64,000 nucleotides of DNA from Hyposmocoma kahamanoa (Eukaryota > Arthropoda > Insecta > Lepidoptera > Cosmopterigidae): positions 16,016,174-16,080,173 of the forward strand of contig NW_020654422.1 of NCBI RefSeq assembly GCF_003589595.1. Reading direction: 5' to 3'. A program made the translations under genes and the position numbers. Under the pieces are notes generated by a model. It had not been told where the DNA came from. It saw nothing but the letters and a program-made list of their open reading frames with translations, and did not search any database. Positions 30,294-41,093 of this stretch are shown here, piece by piece. Numbering within the stretch: position 1 is the stretch's first letter; each line of letters begins with the position of its first letter.

Positions 30294-31740
30294 TAAGGCA
30301 TCATCATCATTCACAGCCTGATTTCACCCACTGCTGGGTATAGGACTCCCGAAGTTTGTGCCATCCATCACGGTCCCGTGCTAGCCGCATCCATTAACGC
30401 CCCGCGACGCGTACTATGTCGTCGACCCACCTTGCAACAGAGCGCCCGACGCTTCTTTTGCCCATCCTCGGCCACCAATCAGTCGATGTTTTGCTCCACC
30501 TGTCATCACCTTGCCTAGCTAGGTGTCCCGCCCAGCCCCATTTGAATTCCATGATCCGAGTTCCAGCATCCTGGACTTTCGTCCATCGTCGGATCTCAAC
30601 GTTCGGAACTCGATCTACAAGGCTGATGCCGAGTATAGCGCGCTCCATGGCCCTCTGTGCAACTCTCAACCTGTAACAGTCTTCTGCGTAAGCGTCCACG
30701 TCTTGTCACCATACGTCACGGTGGGCAGAGCACATTGATTAAACAAGCGGGTCTTCAGACACTGTGGAACCTTACCTGATTTAAGGATGTCACCTAACTT
30801 GATAAGCGCAGCCCATCCCAGCTGGATTCTTTTTGAGATCTCTTTAGGCCGATGCTTTTTGCCAAAGGACAGAACATGTCCGAGATAGACGTACTGACCG
30901 ACTCTCTCCAGCCTCTCATTTCCCACCGTGACAGTGGTATTTGAGGGAATGGAGAGATTCGCCATAATCTTCGTCTTGGACATATTCATCCTTAAGCCAA
31001 CTCTCAAAGAAGCATCATATAGTTCTTCCAGCATCCTTTGGAGATCGTCGAAACTTGCAAATAGCACGAGATCGTCCGCAAATCTTAGGTGAGACAAATG
31101 GTGTTACACCATTGATGTTAATGCCGCGGTTATCCCATTTAAGGGTTTTTACTACATCCTCAAGTGCTACTGTAAATAATTTTAGGGAAATGGTATCTCC
31201 TTGTCTCACTCCTCGCCGGATTGGAACGGGATTGGTTAAATCGTGAACTCGTACCTGCAGAGTGGCTGAACGGAGGAGCTCCCGGGGCACATCCACGTAG
31301 CGGAATCGATGTGGCAGCAATGGAGAGTGTGGAATACGGCCCAATGTTCGATACTGTCAAAGGCCTTCTCATAATCGACGAAGGCCGGTTGAATTCGAGA
31401 CATTTCTCCATCAGCTGATTAACCGTGTGGATATGGTCGATGGTTGAGAAACCGCTCCGAAAGCCAGCCTGCTCAATAGGCTGCGCTTCGTCAAGTTCAC
31501 TGGTAAGCCAGGTGGTCAAAATCTTTGTAAAAAGTTTATAAATCTGAGAGAGCAAGCTAATCGGCTGGTAATTGCTAAGTTTTGCAATGTCGCCTTTTTT
31601 GTGAATGATGGTGACGTTGGCATTCTTCCATTGCTCTGGTGTTCGAACCTCATGAAGAACTTTGTTAAAAAGTTTCACAAGTACTTTTACCACAGGATTT
31701 CCTCCTGCTTTGAATAGTTGTACTGAAACACCATCATCTC
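30294..31740 (-). mobile_element. Decayed RTE-clade LINE fragment (RT and 3' end)
   Basis: Pieces in several frames on the minus strand read as RTE-type RT: EQWKNANVTIIHKKGD, EQAGFRSGFSTIDHIH, GVRQGDTISLKLFT, LRFADDLVLFAS, GQYVYLGHVLSFG, RIQLGWAALIKLGDIL, then VAQRAMERAILGISL and VGRSVARWVDDIVRVAGR. At least three frameshifts separate them. The 3' end has the (TGATGA)-like tail common in this clade (near 30300-30312). No endonuclease is present. Confidence 0.85.
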
Positions 31741-32779
31741 ATCATCGTCAGATGGTGTTGAAAAGGCACTGAGCACTAATTTAGTACTTTTTCTCCAAAT
31801 AACCTGAAGAAAATTCATGTTACTAATATAGTAAAGAATGAGCCAGTCTTTTTGAACAATTTCGTAATGTACACGTTTAACTGGAATATTATTACCGGTA
31901 GCTTTTAACGCCAGATGATCGAATCAATGTCAGTAATGTCATTCCCAAACGATACTGATTTAGTTATAATTGTACCAAGTGTTATTTCTTCAGGTAATTT
32001 GGAAAAAAATAACAACTCTAAATTAGCATTCTGTGCCTTATTTTGCATCAAGCCTCAATGTCTCGATAAACCCACCGCATGTTCTCATGATAAACATTTG
32101 AGTTTCTACAATTTATCTTCAGAAAACATTCCTGGCGATAGCATAGTTATTCAACTGCCAATGAAAATAACAATGAACAAATTTTTCGTGTTTGACGTAC
32201 TCAACAAAATCATTTAATCAATGATATCACCGTTAATTTAAGTAAAATACAAATTTAAAGATCGCTAAATTCAAAAATATCATAACAATTTAATGTTTGG
32301 TGGCGTTTTTAAGTTAAAATGGTAACACAAACGCCACCAAAACCACCAAATTTGAGCCACGTAAGATGAAGTCTGTGAAGTCTCAAAAAATAAATTACGG
32401 AAAAAAAAAGTAATGGCTTAAAAATCTAACCGAGACGATTAAATTGTGATAAAATAATGACAAAATTAGTCTCTTAATTTGGTTTCAGAATACGACCTCA
32501 GGATAAAACAAAAATTGAGCCCAAATGGAGCCAGAAAAACTGAATATTTTTTGTCCCACGTGCCACCAAAATATAATTACTTTTTTGGCGGAAAATGGAA
32601 CACAGTGCCCAGGTTTTTCGCTGCCAGACATACACATACATATGCCTACATACATGAATGAGGCTTGCGCGGAGCAAGAACGTAATGGTTTTTAGTTAAA
32701 CTACTTACCAGTTGCAACCAGTTGAATATTTGCCACCAAAACTACAATTTTCGCGTGGACAAATTTTGATCAAGTACCC

Positions 32780-35190
32780 TGTCTCCCACATACTGGTAAT
32801 TGCAATACTTTCAATGATTTTAGTTAGTGCTTCTAATAGTGAATAACATACAAGGAATTGTTTTTCTTAAAAGCGTACACATTTTACCAGAACGACTATT
32901 TTATACAATGAAACAGAAAGTGGACACACCAGCAAAATTGAAAATCTGGACAGTAATATTGTTTATTAATTATTATTGTACAATGAATATTCTGAAATTC
33001 TTGCCCTAAACTCATTTTACGTCTAATTAAACTATAAAAAATAAATCATTAATATTTCTTCACTTTACACCTGGTTTCTCAGCCTGGACTCGCAAAATGT
33101 ACGTACAAAAAAGGTGTATGAACAAGAAAGGAACAAACTATTACCTGAACGCGCAGAAAGCCTTGTATTCCTACATCATAACTTGTCTTTGTTAAATTTT
33201 AAATGTTATAATGTAAACTTTCTTTTTAAATTTCTAAATTGCTACAAATTGTCTAGAATTTCTAGTAATATATCTCTTTTGATTGTTTTAAATATATTAT
33301 TGGTTTTACTTTATCATGTCTATAGCTGTAATGCGGCCGAGAGAGCCTAAAATATTCGGCCGAGTACGAGTAGTAAAAAAACGTCCGAGTACACCGAAAA
33401 CCGAGTAGCAAACGAGTACTAGGCGCATCTCTAATAAGAATATATTCAAAATCCCGCCTGTTCAGTGCATCAATACCTACACTTTGCTCGGTGCGTAGGG
33501 CCGTCGCATTAATATTTTAGTAGGTACAGAGTCAAGAGCACGTCAAGCTTTACACTTAAGACTTAAATCCAACTCTATGCCGCTTACGATAACAACGGTC
33601 CAAAGTACAAAGTGTCAAACTTGATGTGCTCTTGACTGTACATATATACATAATTTAAACATATAAGTTGTTCGTCACTGTATTCTCGCGCTATATTGAA
33701 ATAAGCTCTGTTAAATATAGTACGTATTAATATTTTTATACCAGCATCGGGGATTGGCATCTTGATTATGGGAATATGATTATGAAATAAACATGAAATG
33801 TTGAAAAATTCTGAATTTGAGTCACTCTTGTTCAAACCACCATTAACACAACAGTAAGCATGTCTGCTATTTGATGTCATTTTGTAAACACCGAGTTATG
33901 CATATTGCTTGGTTAGCAATTAAGTTTACGTTTTTTATTTTTTTTTTATTTTAAAAGTTAATTAGATTCCCGTCACTGAAGACTAAAGATATCTCTGTAA
34001 CCGAACTCTATTTCACTCTATAACCTACGTCCATCCTAATAATACGAGTATGACATGGCGACCCACACCAGAGCAAGCTTTCGATTTGTGAACCAAAGTG
34101 GCAATTGAAGAAATTGGAGCTTAAAAACCATAAACATGAATTTGCAAGACCCGAAAGTTATTGAAAATTTAACATCAAGGAAGAAAAAAATAAATTAAAT
34201 TATAGAAGATCGAGAAGGCTGACATAAGAAAAATCAAAGAACAAAATCTTTAGAAGAAAATATAAAAAATTATCATGGAAGTAAAATTATGGAAGAAAAG
34301 TCATAGAAAATTGAAAATGAAAAAAGAAGAGTTCACATTCTAGAAGCCTGCAGGAAAGAAGAGAGAAGCGTATGAACGGTCCAGGGTCCACTCATCAGTA
34401 ATACAGCATGCAGCATCACGTTTCACGCTGTGTCGTGTTATCCACCATACCACGGAGTCAGCTAGAACCACGTTAAGCCACTTCATGAATCATTGTGACT
34501 TACATTCGTGCGGTACAGCACAATTATGTTACAATGTAAGTTACAATATTCGTTTATTATTTTTGTAGGTACCTATGTATTGTATTATGTGGAAAAAGTC
34601 GAGTTTGAGTTTTAGTATGTCTGCGCAAAGGAGGAAAGTTGGTTTATTTAAGAGAATATTTCGATACTTTCCACGTAAGTTGTTGTAAGCAACAAAATAG
34701 TATTTTTTCTTTATAACATATTATATATTATGTATGTGTATATGTACAATAGTGTATTACGCACTTTTAATACAATAGTGTATTAACTCAAGAAGTGTAT
34801 ATTTTCAGAATCGATGAAAAACTAATTACCTGCTCTCACTTCACCGTGAAAGATTATTAAAATGTATTTAACGATTTATAGGCTAAAGTTTATTACAGAC
34901 GTCTAAACAATTACCTGTTTGCCAAATATATTTTTAAAATAAAAGTTAATTTCAAACTTTTGAGTAAGGACTCTTTTGTCCAGATCTAACTTACAAAACA
35001 TTTTGAGATTAGTAATCGTTTAATTGTTTCTTACAATATTCTAACGATGGTTTCATCGACGTGTAGAGAATCAAAAGTTACGTTCAGAAATGGTTTAAAC
35101 TTGAATTTCACATATTTTGAGTTACAACACTATTGTAATAGCAATGCCATACGGTTCGTGTACAAAATACATATATATGTGAATGTACGT
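32780..35190. other. Intergenic, no gene seen
   Basis: AT-rich. A short CGAGTA-rich stretch at 33350-33425 looks like repeat debris; otherwise nothing recognisable. Confidence 0.5.
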
Positions 35191-35194
35191 ATAT

Positions 35195-35705
35195 ATGTCA
35201 TCATCATCATCATATCAGCCGGAAGATGTCCACTGCTGAACATAGGCTTTCCCCAAACATTGCCAGACTAGCCGGTCGGACGCAACGTGCATCCATCGGT
35301 CACCCGCCGACTTTAACAGGTCATCCGTCTAGTAAGGGGCCATGCCACTGAACGCCTTCCTATTCGTGGTCTCTATTCGAGAACCTTTCTGCCCCAACGG
35401 ATTTCAACGAATTCTACGAATTATGTGCCCTGGCCACTGCCACTTCAATTAGCAATTTTTTCTAATTGAAGTGGCAGTGGCCACTAACTAACTTAACTTC
35501 CGTAACTAACGTAACTAACGTAACTTCCGTTTTTCTACGGATCTCCTCGTTTTTTGATTGTATCACGTAGAGAAATGCCGAGCATTGCCCGCTCCATAGC
35601 TCGTTGAGTACCTTTGAGCTTTTTTGTGATATCTATAGTGAGCGACCACTTCTCAGAGCCGTAGGTCATCCCTGGCAGCACGCACTGCGCGAAGACTTTT
35701 GTACA
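35195..35705 (-). mobile_element. RTE-type LINE 3' fragment
   Basis: Starts with (CATCAT)n at 35198-35213, the reverse complement of an RTE tail, and carries the same 3' region as the fragment at 51945-52395 in opposite orientation. A perfect inverted repeat lies inside at about 35433-35483 (arms TGGCCACTGCCACTTCAATT), and short TAACTTCCG/TAACTAACG tandem units follow. Confidence 0.65.
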
Positions 35706-36211
35706 TACATATGTATTGATTTGTGTAAAACTGGTCCAGAGAGATGTAAAAATATTGTTTACAAGAAATGAGAAGAAGTCACAACGTTTGGGTGATATAA
35801 TATCTCAGTTAAATATAGTGGTCGATGAACAAAAGCGATGCTCAACTCATACTCAGAAACTTTTATTTTTAGCACTTAATTGACCAAATTAACGAGTACG
35901 TAATTATAAGAAAATTATTTTTTTATTATTATTTCAGGTAGATTCAAGTACCCAAACAACAATGGCGTTATAATAAATTTAAAATAAATAGCGCCATTTC
36001 GCTGTTATGCAATGTTTAGGTGGACCATGTAGCTTTTATATAAAATAAAATAAAAAATAGAACCCTTCACAGCATGCAGTTTTTTTTATGATATCAAGAC
36101 GGACGGTCACGGTACGAACCAGTCGGGCGCCTGGTGATAAGCGACACGCCTGCTCAGAGATTTTAATCCTTACAGGATGGAAAAAAGTTTTAATCGCAAT
36201 CTGAGGGACAC

Positions 36212-36423
36212 TGCCTCCGTGGCCGAACGGTTACCATGCCAGACTGCCACGCAGAGGTCCTAGGTTCGATTCCCGGATCGGGAGAAATATTTGTATGACC
36301 TACATTTATTTCTCTCGTGAGTTTGGGTGTAATTTGTGGTTGTCTATGTGTGTGTCCATGGCACCCGCGACACAGGGTTTCCCTAGTGCGGGGCTATGTT
36401 GAGTGTGTGCGTTATTATTATTT
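36212..36423 (+). mobile_element. tRNA-derived SINE abutting the Dong-like element
   Basis: Well-preserved copy with intact A and B boxes. Its (TTA)n tail runs straight into the (TTA)n that is the complement of the Dong-like element's tail, so the two elements meet tail to tail at one microsatellite. Confidence 0.87.
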
Positions 36424-36528
36424 TCGTATTTATTTTAAACTCTCGCATCTCCCAAGGCCTCAAAAATTTATTTTGAATTTTTAAATGGGAGAGGCGGTAT
36501 TTCCCGGCAATGGCACAGTCGGCCGGGG

Positions 36529-38784
36529 TCAGGGACTCAGGTCCAAGAATCGGCGAACAATACGTGCCGTATCGAGCAGGACCGCCTTCTGCATTTGTGC
36601 TGGAAGCGACACGCCACAGAAATCCAACCGCCTCAAGCTGTTAGAAAGGCTGACTGGAATTAACCCATTTGCGGACAAAACAATTGGGATTATTTTAGTG
36701 GAGGCCACATCCCACATGTCGGTGATCTCGTGCGCCAGGTCGAGATACTTCCGGCGTTTCTCGGTTTCAGCTTTCACGAGACCCTCGTCATGCGGGATGG
36801 TGACGTCCACAAGAAATACCCTCGACTGCGATCGATCCAATATCACAATATCAGGCTTATTCGCAAGAATAGTCCTGTCCGTGATAATAGATCGATCCCA
36901 ATAGATTTTGGTGCGGTCATCTTCGAGTATTGGCTCCGGTGAATACTTGTAATATGGCAACCTCTGTTGCACTAGTCCGTACTTGAGAGCGAGCTCTTGG
37001 TGTAATATTTTGGCTGCCTGGTTGTGTCTGTGCAAGTACTCAGTGTTAGCAAGAGCGGAACAACCGGAAACAATATGCCTAAGTGACTCTCCGGGACGGC
37101 CACATGCCCGACAAATGTCTACTGTGCCGTCCTTTAGGATATATTTCCGATAGTTCCGCGTCTTGATAACCTGATCCTGTATTGCACAGACAAAACCTTC
37201 GGTTTCCCCAAAGAGGTCCCCGAAACGCAGCCAATGTAGGGAGGCTTTACGGTCCATAAAAGGCTCGTGGAGTACCTTGAAGAACCTCCCATGGAGCTCC
37301 TTCTCTTTCCATACGGACTCGCGGTCAGAAGTGCTAAGCACCACCGGGTCTCGCCATTCCTCTTTGGCCAACGATAAGGGAGTTAGCCCTTTATCACATG
37401 TGACAACCTCTCCACGAATTACGTCATCCGTCATCGTCAAAAAGTAGTTTCTGAGACTGCATATCTCGCGGTTGTGCATGATTTTGACACTTAATAGGCC
37501 TCTACCTCCACACTTCCGCGGGACATACAATCTCATAACTGACGATCTCGGATGATGCATTCGGTGAGAGGTCATCGTCGTGCGGACTCGTCTATCCAGA
37601 GCGTCTAATTCCGTCTGAGTCCATTTGAGCACGCCAAATGTGTACATCAGAACAGGCATGACCCAGGAGTTATAAGCTCGGATCTTATTAACGCCTGACA
37701 AATAGCTGTTTAGCACATTTTTCAGGCGCCCATAAAAAACCTCGCACACACCCTGTTTCACGTCTGCTTCCTTCACTCCGATGGTCTGTGACATGCCCAA
37801 ATACCGGTATGTTTCAGTCTCGGAGAGTACCCGCAGGTGATTGGTGCCAATATTAATGCCATCAGAATGCATGACACGTCCCCTCTCAACATGGACCACC
37901 GCGCACTTATCGATCCCAAGCTCCATCCTAACCGAACTGCTGAAATCGTTGGTGATTGTCAGCAGCTCCGTCAATCTGTCAGCTGTGGGGCCGTATAGCT
38001 TGAGATCATCCATGTAGAGAAGGTGAGGCATTCGCGGCCCACCTCTCCGAAACTGAAAGCCTGTGCCCGACCTCTCCAATAGAGTACTCAGAGGGTTCAG
38101 GGCCAGGCAAAACCACAGTGGACTCAGACAATCGCCCTGGAAAATACCTCGCCTTATTTCTATTCGGTCATCCGCATCCGTCATTCGCCGACCGTCCAGA
38201 CTCAGGATCGTTCTCCAACATCCCATGCATTGCCCGAGGAAGTGTCGAACTGCACTGTCAATTTTATACAGTTCGAGGACCCTCGAGAGCCATGAGTGGG
38301 GCACCGAGTCGAACGCTTTCCTATAGTCTATCCAGGCAGCGGAGAAATTCCGACGGTTGCGTCTGACAAGTTGGCCAGCGACCGCGTCGATGAGGAGCAG
38401 CTCCTTACTACCGCGGCTACCGCCCCTACATCCGTTCTGAACCTCAGACATCACACTGTTATCAACAATGTGCTGACTTATCTTGGAGCTCAAAACAGAT
38501 GTTAAAGTCTTGTATATTGTACAAAGACAAGTTATGGGGCGATACTGTGATGGATCCACGGTAGCATCGCTCTTTGGAGCTAAATGAGTGACCCCAGTAG
38601 TTAAGAAGTTTGGGAGCGTCCCACTCTCAAGGGCACTTTGGAACTGACGAGCGAGAGTAGCGTGGCAGCACCAGAACCCCTTCAGCCAATAATGATGCAG
38701 TCCGTCCGGTCCCGGACTTTTCCAGTTCGGAGCCTTACGGACCGCTACCGCTACATCCTCTTCGGATATGCTGATGGGATTCAT
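36529..38784 (-). CDS. Reverse transcriptase and restriction-like endonuclease of the Dong-like element
   Basis: 751 residues after the TAG, counted from the first Met. The frame is open back to the stop, so the true protein very likely continued from the upstream half. RT fingers and palm occupy about residues 20-300 with the YMDD box near 260. The thumb follows, then the CCHC motif near 565-585 and the PD-(D/E)xK-like motifs (PDIVILD, VDVTIP) near 650-670. No frameshift is visible. Confidence 0.88.
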   Translation of the reverse strand: MNPISISEEDVAVAVRKAPNWKSPGPDGLHHYWLKGFWCCHATLARQFQSALESGTLPNFLTTGVTHLAPKSDATVDPSQYRPITCLCTIYKTLTSVLSSKISQHIVDNSVMSEVQNGCRGGSRGSKELLLIDAVAGQLVRRNRRNFSAAWIDYRKAFDSVPHSWLSRVLELYKIDSAVRHFLGQCMGCWRTILSLDGRRMTDADDRIEIRRGIFQGDCLSPLWFCLALNPLSTLLERSGTGFQFRRGGPRMPHLLYMDDLKLYGPTADRLTELLTITNDFSSSVRMELGIDKCAVVHVERGRVMHSDGINIGTNHLRVLSETETYRYLGMSQTIGVKEADVKQGVCEVFYGRLKNVLNSYLSGVNKIRAYNSWVMPVLMYTFGVLKWTQTELDALDRRVRTTMTSHRMHHPRSSVMRLYVPRKCGGRGLLSVKIMHNREICSLRNYFLTMTDDVIRGEVVTCDKGLTPLSLAKEEWRDPVVLSTSDRESVWKEKELHGRFFKVLHEPFMDRKASLHWLRFGDLFGETEGFVCAIQDQVIKTRNYRKYILKDGTVDICRACGRPGESLRHIVSGCSALANTEYLHRHNQAAKILHQELALKYGLVQQRLPYYKYSPEPILEDDRTKIYWDRSIITDRTILANKPDIVILDRSQSRVFLVDVTIPHDEGLVKAETEKRRKYLDLAHEITDMWDVASTKIIPIVLSANGLIPVSLSNSLRRLDFCGVSLPAQMQKAVLLDTARIVRRFLDLSP

Positions 38785-38826
38785 AGGCGCTATGGTTGCA
38801 CATGCTCCCTCGACCGCTTCGAACTA

Positions 38827-40134
38827 TGGACCCTCTTCGTGATCGACGGGCTGCGACCAAAGCCTTCGCCAAAAGGCGACCACTTCTGCTTTGTCCGGAC
38901 GCTCACCCGTCAAGACCACATCAGGACGCTCCAGTGTCCTATAAAACTTCTTTTGGTCACTCATGAAGAGACGATTCTGCCGATACCTCTTCACCCTTTC
39001 GGAATATCGCCGAATCCGCTTGCCCCAAGCAGCTATCTTCTGCTTCAGATCATCGATGCGCCCTGTCAGTTTTCGTGCAAACTCCGGTGAGTCTACAAAA
39101 ATGTTCTCACCGGGGAATGCTTCTCGGACAAAGCGCATCACTCTCGGCCTTGTGACGCCTGATCTGAAGCTAGTCAGTTTGCCGATGAGGACCCTGGCCC
39201 ATGCTATACGACCCTCAATTCGCCTCATCCAGGCTGGCTTAGTACTAGTCCTAGGAGTAGTGCTGCCAACCTGGTGGTTACCGCCGGGTCTTGTTGGCGG
39301 CATCCTGACGCCGACAAATTGACACACAGTCATTGCGGCAGCGAAGAGAATTGAGTCTGTCTCCCAAAGGCCTACGCTTTCCTCTAAAAATGAGGGAAGC
39401 ATGTTGTTAATGGCCCCAACGGCATCCCGAACCTTGATACTGAGAGGCACTCGAGGCAGCCGTGGCCTTCGCTCAAGAGGCACGTGGCGATATTCCAGAA
39501 TCGTCTCCTCCAGACTACTCCTCAACGCTTCCAAATCCAGGGCGGCTGTTCCCCAATCACTTTCAGTACCACCCGTATCCGGCTGCTGAGCACTAGGTTC
39601 CCTGTGAACTTCCCTGCTGAGAACAGGAGAGCGCTCCAGCCTGGGTGGCTCTTCTTCCAGTGGAGGAACAGCCTCGCATCGTAATTGCTCGAGTTCGGCA
39701 GCGCTAAAAAGTCCTGAGCGCTGTAGGTACCGAACTCGGTCCGCCAGGTTTTGTTCTGTGACGGTCAAAGTTGGCTCCAGCCGAAGAAATTCGCGGTACA
39801 TTACTGCTCGGTAACCTGTCCGTCCGGTTCCCGAACCTGAGGCCCTAAAATAGGCCCGCATGGCATTTTTATTCATATCAATCGTCCATGCCATGCGGCG
39901 CCGTACTCCACCAGAGGCGGGTACCGATTGCTGGGACCGAGTTGCCCCAGCCCCTGCCGATACCATGCCAACTGGTGGTGGTGGATCGTGAGTAGACTGG
40001 CCGGATGGTCGGGCCAGTCTGCCGCGGCTGGGGGCCCGCATACTGCCACGCCCAGCCCCAGCTCCAGGCGCGCCCCGGCGATTACCCCCGGGAAGCGGTC
40101 CTATTCGCTCATCGTAACTGTTGTGCTCCATCAT
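38827..40134 (-). CDS. N-terminal half of the Dong-like polyprotein
   Basis: 435 residues before the in-frame TAG, starting MMEHNSYDERIGPLPGGN. The first 80 residues are Gly/Arg/Pro-rich and basic. The middle (YREFLRLEPTLTVTEQNLADRV) is probably helical, and the end (RRYSERVKRYRQNRLFMSD, then FWRRLWSQPVDHEEGP) is the linker region that precedes reverse transcriptase in such elements. It is in the same frame as the downstream RT ORF. Confidence 0.8.
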
Positions 40135-40352
40135 TTACGATGAGCAATTTTACACCCAGGGCTTTCACTCACTTACCCCGGGGAGACCGTTATTTACCCT
40201 ATTTAACGCTGAGACCAGTTCCTTGACACGGTTCTGTACATCAATGAACTCTAGCGCTGACTGTTTGCACTACTGAAACGGTAAAGTGACATGATATTCA
40301 CTGTGCCGTTCCACCAGTGGGCGATGAGGTCGTCACCTACGCCTTATTATTA

Positions 40353-40470
40353 TTATTATCGTATTTATTTTAAACTCTCGCCTCTCCCAGGGCCTAAAAG
40401 ATTAATTTTGAATTTTTAAATGGGAGAGGCGGTATTTCCCGGCAATGGCACAGTCGGCCGGGGTCAGGGA
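40353..40470 (-). mobile_element. Truncated second copy of the Dong-like element's 3' end
   Basis: About 115 bases repeat the 3' end of the element at 36423-36538 almost exactly (same GGGAGAGGCGGTATTTCCCG core), flanked on both sides by TTATTATTATT. Its (TAA)n tail abuts the 5' end of the full-length copy, in the same orientation. Confidence 0.85.
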
Positions 40471-41093
40471 TTATTATTATTATTATTACTGCGCCTGCCA
40501 ACCTGAGGCATAAGTTAACAAGTTCCATGTGTCTATAATTTTCACCAGTGCTATAGTTTCAAATATAACCTCCTGCTTTTTGACAATCCTTTATTTTTTT
40601 CCATCCTCTTAAATTTAAACCAAAAACAAAAAAAGAATTGAAATAGTCAAAAAGAAGGAAAAGTGTTTATTATTTGTTGTCATTTTTACTTGTTCGAGCG
40701 AAATTATCGATTATTTCCCTAAAGGATGGAAAAAAAACAATAGTCTAATATTTATTCGATGGGGCTATAACATTAAAAGAAGAAGAAGTAGTATGAGTTG
40801 TATTAAATATTATGAATCTTAGAGACATAAATTGTAAATTATTTTTGTCAAGTTACGGCTGATTTAACATGTGGGAGTAATAATTTCGATGTTTTTTCGT
40901 ACAATTATATTCTACTCGATCCATGCAAGGTTCAAATAAACAGGAAAAATAGAAACAGCGTGTTTTGGGAAGTAGTCTTGGACAAATGCCAGTGTTATAC
41001 AGATTTTAATTTTCGGTATCTCTACTTACCGCAACAATACGGCCCAGTAGAAGCTTGTGTCAGTATACAGGCAGTAGTATATAGGAAACTAAG

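Larger units (their letters stand above)
29740..32780. other. Region with recurrent GCCACCAAA motif
   Basis: GCCACCAAA occurs at about 29812, 29854, 32332, 32560 and 32731 and inverted near 32297, flanking the RTE fragment and a family A repeat. A 100-residue open frame at 31915-32217 (NNNSKLAFCALFCIKPQCLD, VIQLPMKITMNKFFVFDV) lies inside. It is not recognised and may be a transposon relic. Confidence 0.35.
36416..40352 (-). mobile_element. Near-intact R4/Dong-like non-LTR retrotransposon
   Basis: On the minus strand one frame is open from ATG 40134 to a stop at 36529, except for a single TAG at 38826-38824. The first part (40134-38824, 436 residues) is Arg/Pro/Gly-rich with no obvious zinc finger. 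The second (to 36529) has reverse transcriptase motifs (SPGPDGLHHYWLK, YRPITCL, GIFQGDCLSPLWF, catalytic LLYMDDLKLYG). It ends with a C2HC knuckle (CRACGRPGESLRHIVSGC) and a restriction-like endonuclease pattern (KPDIVILD, FLVDVTIP). That endonuclease type and the YMDD box point to the R4/Dong clade. The 3' end lies in a (TAA)n tract, and Dong of Bombyx is known to insert in TAA repeats. The 5' UTR is GC-rich (40135-40352). Confidence 0.85.

Noticed and set aside
36485..40226. Several plus-strand frames of 60-150 residues
   Set aside because: Shadows of the long minus-strand Dong-like coding sequence, with no protein-like character.
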